A stretch of DNA of 64,000 nt. Source: an uncultured Paracoccaceae bacterium (GTDB lineage Bacteria > Pseudomonadota > Alphaproteobacteria > Rhodobacterales > Rhodobacteraceae). The notes below the pieces were generated by a model. It was given only the letters and a program-made list of their open reading frames with translations. It made no database searches and had not been told where the DNA came from. The position numbers and the translations under genes were made by a program. Location: NCBI GenBank assembly GCA_947489445.1, contig CANLDN010000010.1, positions 142,367 to 206,366 of the forward strand. The letters run 5' to 3'. Shown in pieces: positions 9,188 through 17,644 of the stretch; the first letter of the stretch is position 1, and the number at the start of each line of letters is the position of its first letter.

Positions 9188-10126
9188 ATGAAAACGATTG
9201 GATTGACTGTAAGTGCCCTTCTGATGGCCAGCACAGCCATGGCAGAGGTGCAGACCCGTACGCTGACCTTTGAAAACGAAGGCGCGACGCTGAGCGGGAC
9301 ATTGTATCTGCCCGAGGATCATGATGGTGCCCGCCTGCCGACGGTTATCGTGACCGGGGCATGGACCAGTGTCGAAGAGCAGATGCCTGCGGTTTATGCT
9401 GAGGCGATGGTGGAGCGGGGCTTTGCCGCCTTTACGTTTGATTTCCGCGGCTGGGGCAAGTCCGGTGATTTGCCGCAGAATGTGCGCTTTGTCGAAAGCC
9501 CTGAGGCGAAGGTGTCCGACATTCGTGCCGCGATTTCCTTTGTTGCCACGCTGCCAGAGGTGGATGTGGATCGGATCAGCGGCCTCGGCATCTGCGCCTC
9601 GGCTGGGTATATGGTGGACGCGGTGGCCGGGAATGATCTGATTGATCGGATCGGTCTGGTCGCCCCGTGGCTGCAGAACGCTGAGATCGTGGATGCCGTT
9701 TATGGCGGCGCAGAGGGTGTTGATGGCCTGATCGACATGTCCCGTGCGGCAGAGGCTGCGGGTGGCCAGATTATCCCAGCCGCTGGTCCGTTGGGTGCCG
9801 AGGGCGTGTTGATGCCCATGGGTGGCTACTATTACGAACCCGACCGTGGCGCCATTCCGGCCTATGACAACCAGTGGAACAATGCGGGCTGGGAAGGTTG
9901 GCTGACATATCATCCTGCCGACAATCCGCAACGTTTGGACAAGCCATTGGCCATTGTGCATTCCGACGCGGCGGCCATTCCGCAAGGCGTGCGCACCTTC
10001 CTAGATGGCTTTGCCGGTGAGGCGACTGCGCAGTGGCTCGAGGATGTCACCCAGTTCGATTTTTACGACAACCCCGAAGATGTGACCCGCGCTGCTGATG
10101 TCGTGGCTGACCATTTCCGTGGCTGA
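9188..10126 (+). CDS. Secreted alpha/beta hydrolase
   Basis: A 312-residue exported hydrolase. Residues 1-19 are a signal peptide ending AMA. The core starts with PTVIVTGAWTSVEEQMP and the oxyanion-side motif FDFRGWGKSGD. The nucleophile elbow is GICASAGY, that is C-A-S-A-G rather than canonical G-x-S-x-G, a variant seen in the dienelactone hydrolase/YcjY-like group. The Asp and His are probably in AIVHSDAAAIP and near the C-terminus (DVVADHF). A ribosome site (GGAGA) precedes the ATG. The next gene, 55 bases on, is also exported and in the same direction, so the two probably form an operon. The substrate is unknown. Confidence 0.87.
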   Translation: MKTIGLTVSALLMASTAMAEVQTRTLTFENEGATLSGTLYLPEDHDGARLPTVIVTGAWTSVEEQMPAVYAEAMVERGFAAFTFDFRGWGKSGDLPQNVRFVESPEAKVSDIRAAISFVATLPEVDVDRISGLGICASAGYMVDAVAGNDLIDRIGLVAPWLQNAEIVDAVYGGAEGVDGLIDMSRAAEAAGGQIIPAAGPLGAEGVLMPMGGYYYEPDRGAIPAYDNQWNNAGWEGWLTYHPADNPQRLDKPLAIVHSDAAAIPQGVRTFLDGFAGEATAQWLEDVTQFDFYDNPEDVTRAADVVADHFRG

Positions 10127-10181
10127 CCTTTGTGGTGGGTCGATGGCGGCCCACCGTTTCCAACCTGACAGGAGAAAGACA

Positions 10182-10745
10182 ATGAAAACGATTTTGATGA
10201 CAACTGCCCTGATTGCCGCGACCCTTGCTGGCGGCGCCTGGGCCGAGACGGACACGATTGCGGGTGATCCGCTGACCGTGGAAACCATCGTTGATCAGGC
10301 TGAGATGATCCGGATCGCTGATGCCATTGATGCAGGTGTGGATGCCAAGGATTGGGCGCTGACCCGTGCGATGTTTACTGATGAGATTACCGTCGATTTC
10401 ACATCACTTGTGGGCGGTGAGCCTACCACGATCCCCGCTGATGCGCTGATTGCAGGCTGGTCGGGCAACCTGACGGCTGAGAAAGAGAGCTTTCATCTGC
10501 GGGGCAATCATCGGGTGACGTTCACCGGCGCCGATAGTGCTGTGATGCTGAGCCACGGCTATGCCTGGAACCGGATGGAACGCGGTGCCTTGCCTGAGAA
10601 TGGCGGTGATCCGCTGTGGGAAGTTTGGGGCACGTATGAGCATAGTTTTGCGCGCACCGATGACGGTTGGAAGGTTGACGGCATGACGTTCACGGCGACC
10701 GCAGAGCGCGGCAGTGAATTTGTGCGGAATACGCCGGGATCGTGA
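10182..10745 (+). CDS. Exported SnoaL-like (NTF2-fold) protein
   Basis: This 187-residue protein has a signal peptide (residues 1-21, ending GGAWA) and a SnoaL_4/NTF2-like body. The opening helix pattern AEMIRIADAIDAGVDAKDW and the strand MFTDEITVDFTSL are typical, followed by GWSGNLTAEKESFHLRGN and the closing sheet WKVDGMTFTATAERG. NTF2-fold proteins serve as small hydratases, isomerases or binding modules; no catalytic residue can be assigned. The start with GGAGAAAGACA is preferred over an in-frame start 28 codons earlier, which would destroy the signal peptide. The 55-base spacing suggests co-transcription with the secreted hydrolase. Confidence 0.82.
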   Translation: MKTILMTTALIAATLAGGAWAETDTIAGDPLTVETIVDQAEMIRIADAIDAGVDAKDWALTRAMFTDEITVDFTSLVGGEPTTIPADALIAGWSGNLTAEKESFHLRGNHRVTFTGADSAVMLSHGYAWNRMERGALPENGGDPLWEVWGTYEHSFARTDDGWKVDGMTFTATAERGSEFVRNTPGS

Positions 10746-10756
10746 GGTGCCAATGG

Positions 10757-10774
10757 GGTGGGTTGAAACCCACC
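10757..10774. repeat. Short palindrome of the GTGGGT...ACCCAC type
   Basis: GGTGGGTT and AACCCACC face each other across two bases, immediately after the SnoaL gene and before the convergent methyltransferase stop. The flank CCTTAC continues the pattern of two related palindromes at 11161-11185 and 25511-25535. It may act as a bidirectional terminator or be a REP-type repeat. Confidence 0.6.
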
Positions 10775-11884
10775 TTACGGTAGCGGATCTGTTTGAAACA
10801 GCCAGACCTTGAGCCCGCCATGGGGAATGGCGGGCCCTTTGGGTTTGAAGGGCAGGCCGGTGGCTTTGGCGAGGCCGGCGTCGTTGGTGACGATCCCGAC
10901 CCGCCAGCCGGGGAAGCGGGATTTGAGTGTTTCACCAAGGCTTGCATAGACCCCGTAGAGCAGTTTCTGGTTGCCGATCCGTCCGCCATAGGGTGGGTTG
11001 CAGATGATCAGGCCGGGTGGGCCGTCGGGGCGTTCGATGTCGGTCGCGTTGAGGTTTTGGAAGGTGATGAGGTCGCCAACCCCGGCCCGTTCGGCATTGG
11101 TCTGTGCCATGCGGATGGCACCGGCGTCGCGGTCGGAGCCGTGGAAATGTTGGGATGGTTGGTGCGCATGAACGCGCACCCTACGGTCGTTCCATGCGTC
11201 AGGGTCGAATGTGGCGAGGCGTTCAAAGGCGAAATGGCGGGTCCGACCGGGGTTCAGGCCAGCCGCGATTTCGGCGGCTTCGATAAGGAACGTGCCAGAG
11301 CCGCACATCGGGTCAAACACCGGTTCACTGCCGGTGTAGCCGCATTCACGCAAAAAGAGGCTGGCGAGGGTTTCGCGCATGGGGGCCTTGCCGACCGCCT
11401 CCTTATGCCCGCGTTTGTGCAGGCTTTCGCCGGATGTATCGATGCTGATCGTGACGCGGTTGTCGTCGATGCGGGCCTTGATGGCGATGGGCGCGTCGGG
11501 GCTGATCTGGTAGCCTTGTGCCTTGAGCGCCGTTTCAATCCGCTGGGTCGCCGCCCCGGCGTGGTAGATCTTGGATTTGCGGTTGGTGCTGACCTCGACC
11601 CGGAGGGGTATGTCGGGGCGCAGGGTGTCGCTCCATGGGAATTTGCGTGCCCGTTTATCGAGCTGAGCGAGGTGGAAGGCCATGAAGCTGCCGATGCGCG
11701 CAAGGACGCGGGTCGCCCCGCGCGTGGTCAGGTTCGCCTGCCAGACATCGGGCCATGTGCCTGTGGTGGTGACGCCACCGGCGGTGATCTTTGCGTCGGT
11801 GAAGCCATTTTCGAGCGCCTCTGCCAGTAAGGCTGGTTCCAGCCCCGGCGTGGCCGTCATGAAAATTTCAAAGGGGTCCGTCAT
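10775..11884 (-). CDS. THUMP-domain class I rRNA (guanine-N2)-methyltransferase, RlmL-N/Trm14-like
   Basis: The likely product is 369 residues, starting at the ATG at 11884 (FEIFMTATPGLEPALLAEAL follows); an ATG 12 codons upstream is less typical. The N-terminal third holds the ferredoxin-like/THUMP RNA-binding region. The methyltransferase motif DPMCGSGTFLIEAAEIAAG lies near residue 190. The catalytic N-P-P-Y motif is in LIICNPPYGGRIG, as expected for N2-guanine methylation of 23S rRNA. A short stretch, RRVRVHAHQPSQHFHG, interrupts the usual link between the SAM motif and GSDRDAGAI; it is encoded by the palindrome at 11161-11185. Confidence 0.88.
   Translation of the reverse strand: MTDPFEIFMTATPGLEPALLAEALENGFTDAKITAGGVTTTGTWPDVWQANLTTRGATRVLARIGSFMAFHLAQLDKRARKFPWSDTLRPDIPLRVEVSTNRKSKIYHAGAATQRIETALKAQGYQISPDAPIAIKARIDDNRVTISIDTSGESLHKRGHKEAVGKAPMRETLASLFLRECGYTGSEPVFDPMCGSGTFLIEAAEIAAGLNPGRTRHFAFERLATFDPDAWNDRRVRVHAHQPSQHFHGSDRDAGAIRMAQTNAERAGVGDLITFQNLNATDIERPDGPPGLIICNPPYGGRIGNQKLLYGVYASLGETLKSRFPGWRVGIVTNDAGLAKATGLPFKPKGPAIPHGGLKVWLFQTDPLP
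11161..11185. repeat. REP-like palindrome inside the methyltransferase gene
   Basis: GGTGCGC (11161-11167) and GCGCACC (11174-11180) are separated by six bases and followed by CTACG. Read on the minus strand it has the same layout, GTAGG plus inverted GTG...CAC, as the palindrome at 25511-25535. It lies in frame inside the coding region, where it encodes roughly RRVRVHAHQ. Confidence 0.55.
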
Positions 11885-11942
11885 TGCACGTGCATAGTTG
11901 TCCGGTGATGTGGCGCGCAAGCGTTGAAACGATCAAAGCGGT

Positions 11943-13295
11943 TCAGAATGTGGACTGGATGCTGAATCGCGCCTCAATTTCGTTTGATGTAAACTCTTCT
12001 GCGCTTGAATGGGTCCTTGTCGCTGTCGCTGAAACGCTGGGCGAAAACCCCCAGTAGCTCACATTCTCGAAAACGGCCGTTGCGCCAAGTGAGCCAAAGA
12101 CATCGCGGCGTCCGTCAAGTGTTGTCGGAAAGGCATCGTAATTGCGGTGTCCCAACTCGAACGAGACGGACCAACGTGTGTCAAACAGGGTTTCTGCCAG
12201 TTTGTAGTTCACATTGCCCCGGTATTCGTCGAAGACATTTTCGAAACCACCGTCGCTATACGTTGTGGCCACTGAAAACCGCAATGCATCACCATTCGCA
12301 AGGGTCGTTGCATAGGTCGCGCTGATATCCCTGATCCAGACATCAGCCGTGGACGGAACCTGGGACTTCTGATCCTTGAAGCTGGCTCGGACCGATACCC
12401 CACCTGCGTCGCCAAGCGGGAAAATCTGGCTTAACTCCCAGCTATCATATACCCATAAAGGGTCTCCACCAAACCTGACCCGCCCGTAACGCAGTATCCC
12501 CGATGTCGGGCCAAGACCGTCAATCAGCTGTCGCCTGTGGGTCAGGGATACTTCGGTCAGCAAGAGCGCGAAATCGCTTCCAGAGCTGTCAGGGACCAGT
12601 TCCTTTGCCGAGTCTGACAGGCTGAATGTGCGCCCGAAGATATACGCGCCGACAGAGGTGATCTGGTTTGAACTTTGTGACAAACGGTAGCTGACCAGCG
12701 CCTCACCGGCATATTCGATGCCTGACAGGGCCAGCCGTTCGGGGGGCAGAAAAAAGTCGATGTCGATGTCTTCGAGGCGAAAGACTTCATCCTGTGCCCC
12801 GTTATTGATGTTGTCGGATGGCGCGGCCCATGCTCCAAAGCGCGCCGAAAGCGGGTTTGCGGTCCGCGCCCTTTGAAATTCACGGACGACCCGTTCGGCC
12901 TCTTCTTCGGTATCAACATGGTTCGCGGCACGCCGCAGCCAGAGTTCTGACCGCGCAAATTGTTCTGCGGCAAAGTGGGAGGATCCGGCCAGCCGCGCAC
13001 TTTGAAGTTTGTCATCCTCGGTCGGGGCAGTCCGATAGGCCCGCCCGGCCGCTTTTGCGGCCGTGCTGTGCTGTTCAAGATCGGACAGCGCCAGAGCCAG
13101 AAGGAAATGACCGGCAAAGCTGTTCGGGTTTTTAGCGATCATGGCTTGCGCGAGGGTCACGGTCTGTGTCGGATCACCAGCGATTAGAGTCTCTTCGGCT
13201 GCGGCTTGTAACGTCGCCCCCGAGCTCTGGCCTACGGCCTGTGTCGCCCCGATACAGAATAACAGGATACCGCAAATCTTCAGATGGCTCTTCAT
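11943..13295 (-). CDS. Outer-membrane TPR/beta-barrel protein, Slam (DUF560)-like
   Basis: A 450-residue exported protein. The signal peptide is about residues 1-22. Residues 25-150 form TPR-like helices (AQAMIAKNPNSFAGHFLLALALSDLEQHSTAAKAAGRAYRTAP in parts). The remainder is a string of amphipathic beta strands ending in a C-terminal Phe (ARFSIQSTF), the outer-membrane barrel signature. This architecture matches surface lipoprotein assembly modifiers, which move lipoproteins across the outer membrane. It is divergent from two tandem lipoprotein genes 200 bases away, which makes a client relationship conceivable but unproven. It could also be a porin-like TPR protein of another family. Confidence 0.68.
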   Translation of the reverse strand: MKSHLKICGILLFCIGATQAVGQSSGATLQAAAEETLIAGDPTQTVTLAQAMIAKNPNSFAGHFLLALALSDLEQHSTAAKAAGRAYRTAPTEDDKLQSARLAGSSHFAAEQFARSELWLRRAANHVDTEEEAERVVREFQRARTANPLSARFGAWAAPSDNINNGAQDEVFRLEDIDIDFFLPPERLALSGIEYAGEALVSYRLSQSSNQITSVGAYIFGRTFSLSDSAKELVPDSSGSDFALLLTEVSLTHRRQLIDGLGPTSGILRYGRVRFGGDPLWVYDSWELSQIFPLGDAGGVSVRASFKDQKSQVPSTADVWIRDISATYATTLANGDALRFSVATTYSDGGFENVFDEYRGNVNYKLAETLFDTRWSVSFELGHRNYDAFPTTLDGRRDVFGSLGATAVFENVSYWGFSPSVSATATRTHSSAEEFTSNEIEARFSIQSTF

Positions 13296-13490
13296 AATAG
13301 TCTAACTCGCATTGGCGCAGTGTCGGACGGATATCATCGTGGGGCAAGACACGGAATAATTCCGGCAAGCCTTTGCGGTTAAGGTATTTTTTCTCGGCAG
13401 GATACCGCCGTTTGAGGGTGATCTGTTCTTTTTGCTTATCATCGCGTCCCCTGAGCTTTAGCCATTTCTCTTGGGGGCAGGAAGGTTCAA

Positions 13491-13997
13491 ATGAAGAAAC
13501 AGTTAATAGTGCTCGCACTGCTTGCCTTGCCCGCATGTATGGGTGGTGGAGATAGCGGAGATGTCATCGACCCAACACCAAGCGGACCAAGTGTGTCGAT
13601 GAACAATGAGTTCGGCACGCTGCTGAATGGCGTGCGCATGGGCGCAGGCGAGAATGCAGTGACCTATGACGGTCGTCTGGGTCAAGCTGCGCAAAATCAT
13701 GCAAATGACATGGTCGATAACGACTATTTCAGCGTCATCATTCCCGATAGCGGCGGAATGGATATTGGCGACCGGGTCACCGCACAGGGATATACCTGGG
13801 CGACTATCGTCCAGCTCATCGAGCAGGGTGACTATACGCTGGCCGAAGCCCTGGTCGAATTGGACAACAGCAGTGCATGTGGTGGCCCAGGGCAAGACCC
13901 GTGCATCACAGATGATCGTCTTCAGGATTTCGGCATTGCCAAAGCTGGCACCGGAGCCGATCAGAAATGGGTTCTGGTTCTTACTGAACCCGGCTGA
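13491..13997 (+). CDS. CAP/SCP-like lipoprotein with degenerate active cavity
   Basis: This 168-residue product begins with a lipoprotein signal peptide ending LPAC (Cys 17), so it is probably lipid-anchored. The body resembles the CAP (SCP/PR-1) domain: NEFGTLLNGVRMGAGENAVTYDGRL, AAQNHANDMVDNDYF, and the C-terminal DFGIAKAGTGADQKWVLVL. Compared with its downstream paralogue it has lost the cavity His after YFS (SVI instead of SHT), the GENIA motif (IVQLI instead) and the HRxNxxNP segment. It is therefore unlikely to retain CAP cavity chemistry. It starts at an ATG after TTCAA; no perfect ribosome site is evident. Confidence 0.75.
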   Translation: MKKQLIVLALLALPACMGGGDSGDVIDPTPSGPSVSMNNEFGTLLNGVRMGAGENAVTYDGRLGQAAQNHANDMVDNDYFSVIIPDSGGMDIGDRVTAQGYTWATIVQLIEQGDYTLAEALVELDNSSACGGPGQDPCITDDRLQDFGIAKAGTGADQKWVLVLTEPG

Positions 13998-14052
13998 CCA
14001 ATCTGGTCTGAGATAGCCAATCGGGCGTTTCTTACCCGCAAGAATCGCATTG

Positions 14053-14082
14053 GATCGGCGGCGGATGGCTTTGCCGCCGATC
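14053..14082 (+). terminator. Stem-loop between the two CAP lipoprotein genes
   Basis: GATCGGCGGC (14053-14062) pairs with GCCGCCGATC (14073-14082) around a 10-base loop, followed by a modest T-rich stretch (TGATTTAGGCATTTTG). It lies 55 bases after the first CAP gene, so it may end or attenuate that transcript. Confidence 0.45.
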
Positions 14083-14184
14083 TGATTTAGGCATTTTGTT
14101 GCTGCCGGATTGCCATGTCCGGTTTCGGATTTGCCCGCTGATCGATTCAGTCCTATCGAAAAGTTGAAACTGAGGAGTGTGCCT

Positions 14185-14691
14185 ATGAAACGCCACCTAT
14201 CAATTCTTGCCGTCTGCCTTTTGGCCGCTTGTGGCGGCAGCGGTGGTGGCACGTCAGCCTCGACCATGGATGCCCCATCTGTTCCGATCACGCCAGATAT
14301 CGTGGATGCGCCGACCGACAACAGCTTTGGCGGTATGTTGAACAATGTGCGTGCCGCAGGCGGTGCCGGGCCCGTAGTTTATGATAGCCGCCTTGGCGCG
14401 GCAGCGCAGGGCCATGCCAATGACATGCTGGCGAATAATTATTTCAGCCATACCGGCCTGAACGGGTCGTCAGCAGGTGATCGGATTGCCGCACAGGGAT
14501 ATAACTGGAGCACATATGGCGAAAACATCGCCAAGGGCCAGCGGTCGGAGGCTGCGGTATTGGATGCCTGGCAGGGTTCATCGGGCCACCGGCGCAATAA
14601 CCTGAACCCTGCGTTCGAGGATTTCGGCCTGGCCAAGGCTGGTTCCGGGTCGGACACTTATTGGGTTCTGGTGCTGGCGACGGAGCGGTAG
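14185..14691 (+). CDS. CAP/SCP-domain lipoprotein
   Basis: A 168-residue lipoprotein: signal peptide with lipobox LAAC (Cys 17) followed by a Gly/Ser linker. The CAP domain is intact: FGGMLNNVRAAGGAGPVVYDSRLGAAAQ, HANDMLANNYFSHTG with the conserved His, YGENIAKGQ with the CAP Glu, and SSGHRRNNLNPAFEDFGLAKA with the second His. Bacterial CAP proteins of this type are envelope proteins of mostly unknown function. The ATG is preceded by GAGGAG; an upstream in-frame start would mask the signal peptide. It arose with the previous gene by tandem duplication. Confidence 0.85.
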   Translation: MKRHLSILAVCLLAACGGSGGGTSASTMDAPSVPITPDIVDAPTDNSFGGMLNNVRAAGGAGPVVYDSRLGAAAQGHANDMLANNYFSHTGLNGSSAGDRIAAQGYNWSTYGENIAKGQRSEAAVLDAWQGSSGHRRNNLNPAFEDFGLAKAGSGSDTYWVLVLATER

Positions 14692-14722
14692 GCGGCGTTT
14701 ATGCCTTTATGCCACAGCCCGC

Positions 14723-15730
14723 CTAATGGTCGCGCATGAGCAGCCGCTTCAGCCGCAAACCGGCCCAGAGGATGTGAGGCGGCATCGCCAGCGAATAGTG
14801 ACCACAATTCAGTTCCAGAATATCTGGCCTGGCCCCGGTGTGGTGCAGCGTTTGCAGAAACGTCGCTGACAGTTCGCGCAACACAACCGTGTCTCTTTTT
14901 GCCAACACAATCTGAAGGTCAAGATCAGGCCGGGCCAGCCTATCTGCATAATTGTTCAAGTTGAGTGGCCCCCAAGCCGTTCTGAGGTCGTTCAACGTGA
15001 TCTCAGGCTCAAGGCTGGCGCGTATCGCGCGTGTTGCGCGACCTGTCCAGACCATGTCCGCCAGACTTCCCGCGGTCAAAAACAATGCGGCCTTCGACAC
15101 GGCAGCGTCATGCGCGGCGACCAAACCCGCAACCCAGGAACCCAAACTCATACCAAGGACGGAAATCTCTTTGTAGCCTTCGCCCTTCAGCCAATGAATA
15201 AGCTTTCGTCCGTCCCACACGCCCTGCCGCACAGACTGAATCGTTCGTCCGAGGTTTGGGCTAAGCATATAATCCGCGTATGAGGCGCCCGGGCGGCTCC
15301 GCTCGAAATGATAGGGTAGGGTGATCTCGACAACCGTGATGCCGCGCCGGGCGAAAAAATTGGCTATCTGAGGTTGCCGATTGCTTGAATTCCAATGGTG
15401 AAACACCACCAGCGCCCGATCAAGGGATCCGCTTTGTGTGACTTTCGCCGAAACGACATTGTTCTCTTCGGTTTCGGTCGACAGGTCCGATGGAAATTTG
15501 ATCCAACCGTCTTGCCTTTCGAAACCCCAATCGTCCCCGCTCGGCCTATTAAAGAATGTTGGGTCTGCCACGGCTTGGTCCGCAAGCGCACAAAACTCTG
15601 CGATATGCGTTGTCTTCGGTGCATCTGGAAACCCATATTCTGCACCAAGGGCGAAATGCGTCGCTGTCTTTTCTTTTTCGCCGCGCTGCGCCCGTCTTTC
15701 ATCCCAACGATCAAGCCAAGTATAGTACAA
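14723..15730 (-). CDS. Alpha/beta hydrolase, ABHD18-like (DUF2048)
   Basis: A 335-residue cytoplasmic hydrolase. The strand-turn LVVFHHWNSSNRQPQIANFF replaces the usual HG oxyanion motif. TVVEITLPYHFERSRPGA and the nucleophile elbow VLGMSLGSWVAGL (Ser in G-M-S-L-G) follow. The likely catalytic Asp is in LQIVLAKRDTVV and the His in LELNCGHYSLAMP, close to the C-terminus. This pattern matches the ABHD18 family of broad bacterial and eukaryotic distribution; substrates are not established. It converges with the CAP lipoprotein genes, 31 bases apart. Confidence 0.72.
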   Translation of the reverse strand: MYYTWLDRWDERRAQRGEKEKTATHFALGAEYGFPDAPKTTHIAEFCALADQAVADPTFFNRPSGDDWGFERQDGWIKFPSDLSTETEENNVVSAKVTQSGSLDRALVVFHHWNSSNRQPQIANFFARRGITVVEITLPYHFERSRPGASYADYMLSPNLGRTIQSVRQGVWDGRKLIHWLKGEGYKEISVLGMSLGSWVAGLVAAHDAAVSKAALFLTAGSLADMVWTGRATRAIRASLEPEITLNDLRTAWGPLNLNNYADRLARPDLDLQIVLAKRDTVVLRELSATFLQTLHHTGARPDILELNCGHYSLAMPPHILWAGLRLKRLLMRDH

Positions 15731-15862
15731 TCTGATTGTCTCCTATCTTGCTCGCCCAGCCGCCGCGACATGGCGCATTGGCCGCGTCAAAGGCTTTCGC
15801 GCTGTTGATGACTGCATGGGGTTGGTCGCTTGCGATCCCAGCGTCCGCATTGCCCAAGCATT

Positions 15863-16627
15863 CTACATCTTTGTTCGCGCCGTTTCAGGTTTTGGCTTGG
15901 GTTTGGTGATTTCTTCGAGTGCCCGAAGAGGCCGTTTGACCGCCTCGCCCAGCCCGGGCCGTGTGGGGGCGGCCATCTGTTTGCTGACCTCGACGATCAG
16001 CACCCCGCCTGCGACCACTAGGGGCAGTTTATGCCCGAGTTTTTCTAGAAAGCCTGCCGATTTACGCCAAAGTTTGCTGCCCGATGGGGGTTGGTAAAGC
16101 GCCGACATGGTCCGTTCGGTGACGAACCGGTGTTTGCGCAGTTGCGCGTCGAGCTGGCTGAGCGAATAGGGCCGCCCATAGCCAAATGGTGTTACGTCGG
16201 AACGTGACCACAGCCCGCCCCGATTGGGCACGATGAACACAGCCCGCCCGCCCGGCCCAAGCACCCGCCATGCCTCATCCAGCAGGGCAGAGGGTTGTTC
16301 TGTCGTTTCCAGCCCATGCATCAGGACCAGCTTGTCGACATGCCCGGTTTCAATCGGCCAGAGCGTGTCTTCGCAAAGCACACTGATGTTTTTGCCATCC
16401 GGCGGCCATGGCATCACGCCTTGGGGGCCGGGCATCAGCCCGATGGTGCGCCGTGCTTCTTTGAGGAAGGGCCTTAGCAGGGGGACAGCAAACCCGAAAC
16501 CCACGACCATTTGTCCTTTGGCCTCGGGCCAGAGCGTGGTCAGTTCGTCCCGGATCACCTTTTGCGCCGCCCGCCCCAACGCGCTGCGGTAGTAGAAATT
16601 TCGCAGGTCAAGCACGTCCAGATGCAT
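15863..16627 (-). CDS. Class I SAM-dependent methyltransferase
   Basis: The likely product is 254 residues from the ATG at 16627 (MHLDVLDLRNFYYRSALGRA); an ATG 12 codons upstream is also possible. The glycine-rich SAM motif MVVGFGFAVPLLRPFL, the later acidic strand ISVLCEDTLWPI and the LVLMHGLETTEQPSALLDEAWRVLGPGGRAVFIVPNR region place it in the Methyltransf_11-like group. This type is common in Rhodobacteraceae next to gloB, with which it is divergent here by about 60 bases. The substrate is unknown. The Lys/Pro-rich tail (KPKPKPE) is probably unstructured. Confidence 0.82.
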   Translation of the reverse strand: MHLDVLDLRNFYYRSALGRAAQKVIRDELTTLWPEAKGQMVVGFGFAVPLLRPFLKEARRTIGLMPGPQGVMPWPPDGKNISVLCEDTLWPIETGHVDKLVLMHGLETTEQPSALLDEAWRVLGPGGRAVFIVPNRGGLWSRSDVTPFGYGRPYSLSQLDAQLRKHRFVTERTMSALYQPPSGSKLWRKSAGFLEKLGHKLPLVVAGGVLIVEVSKQMAAPTRPGLGEAVKRPLRALEEITKPKPKPETARTKM

Positions 16628-16690
16628 TGCGGTTTCCGGCTCCTTGGGCAAAGCTGTTGCCAAAGCATATCAACAGAAAGTCACTTTACC

Positions 16691-17467
16691 ATGCCAAACG
16701 ATTTTGCACCCATTGATCTGGTTGTCGTCCCGTGTCTGTCGGACAACTACGCCTTTTTGGTTCACAACCGTGATACCGGGGAAACCGCCCTGATTGATGC
16801 CCCGGAAGCCAAGCCCGTTCAGGGCGCGTTGAAAGCCAAGGGCTGGACCCTGACCGATATTCTGATCACCCATCATCATCCTGATCATATCGATGGCGTG
16901 GCGGAGTTGCGCGAGGGTGCGCGTGTGATTGGTGCCGCCCGCGATGCGCACCGCCTGCCCGATCTTGATGTGCAGGTCGCGGATGGCGATGTCATTGAAG
17001 TTTGCGGTGTGGATACCCATGTCATGGACGTGTCCGGCCATACTGTTGGGCATATTGCCTATCACATGCCCGAATCCGAATTGGCGTTCACGGCCGATAG
17101 CCTGATGGCGCTGGGCTGTGGTCGTTTGTTTGAAGGGATCCCCGCACAGATGTGGGACAGCCTGCAAAAGCTGCGTGGGTTACCGGAAGACACAATTATT
17201 TGTTCAGGCCATGAATACACAGAAGCCAATGGGCGTTTTGCGCTATCCCTTGACCCCGACAATGCAGAGCTTATCTCTCGACTAGAAGGGGTGAAGGCGG
17301 CGCGTGCCGCAGGACGCCCGACAGTGCCATCCGCATTGGATGATGAGATGCGAACGAACCCGTTTTTACGGGCTGATGATCCGGGATTTAAGGCGGTTCT
17401 GGGGATGTCGGATGCATCCGATGTGGATGTTTTTGCCGAAATTCGGGCACGGAAAGACAAATTTTGA
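16691..17467 (+). CDS. gloB: Hydroxyacylglutathione hydrolase (glyoxalase II)
   Basis: A 258-residue metallo-beta-lactamase-fold enzyme that hydrolyses S-D-lactoylglutathione to glutathione and D-lactate, the second step of methylglyoxal detoxification. The metal-binding motif is THHHPDHIDG (about residue 58). Further ligands are the His in GHTVGHIAYH, the Asp in LAFTADSLMALGCGRLFEG, and the His in ICSGHEYTEAN. The C-terminal HAGH substrate-binding region is present (NPFLRADDPGF). The ATG at 16691 gives the usual length and N-terminus. Confidence 0.95.
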   Translation: MPNDFAPIDLVVVPCLSDNYAFLVHNRDTGETALIDAPEAKPVQGALKAKGWTLTDILITHHHPDHIDGVAELREGARVIGAARDAHRLPDLDVQVADGDVIEVCGVDTHVMDVSGHTVGHIAYHMPESELAFTADSLMALGCGRLFEGIPAQMWDSLQKLRGLPEDTIICSGHEYTEANGRFALSLDPDNAELISRLEGVKAARAAGRPTVPSALDDEMRTNPFLRADDPGFKAVLGMSDASDVDVFAEIRARKDKF

Positions 17468-17644
17468 CCACGGTGATGTGACATCGTGTTCAAAAGCAGA
17501 TGAAATGTTGGACTTCACGCGATTTGTGAAGCCGAAATGAAAAAAAGTTCTTGAAGGTTCGCGGATAAAACCAAACCTTAAGGATAAGAGGCCACGGTTG
17601 GCGTGTGCAGTATATGCCGACCCCCGATATGAAGGAGCACGCAG

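Noticed and set aside
10793..11830. 345-codon plus-strand frame opposite the THUMP methyltransferase
   Set aside because: Gly/Ala/Val-rich translation without motifs; the minus strand encodes a complete methyltransferase with NPPYG and DPMCGSGTF.
13503..14345. 280-codon minus-strand frame across both CAP genes
   Set aside because: Antisense to two lipoproteins with ribosome sites, lipoboxes and CAP motifs; composition is typical of a shadow frame.
14689..14722. TAGGCGG...CCGCCTA dyad between the CAP lipoprotein and ABHD18-like genes as a terminator
   Set aside because: The stem is only 7 bp with a loop of about 20 bases and no T-run; too weak to list.
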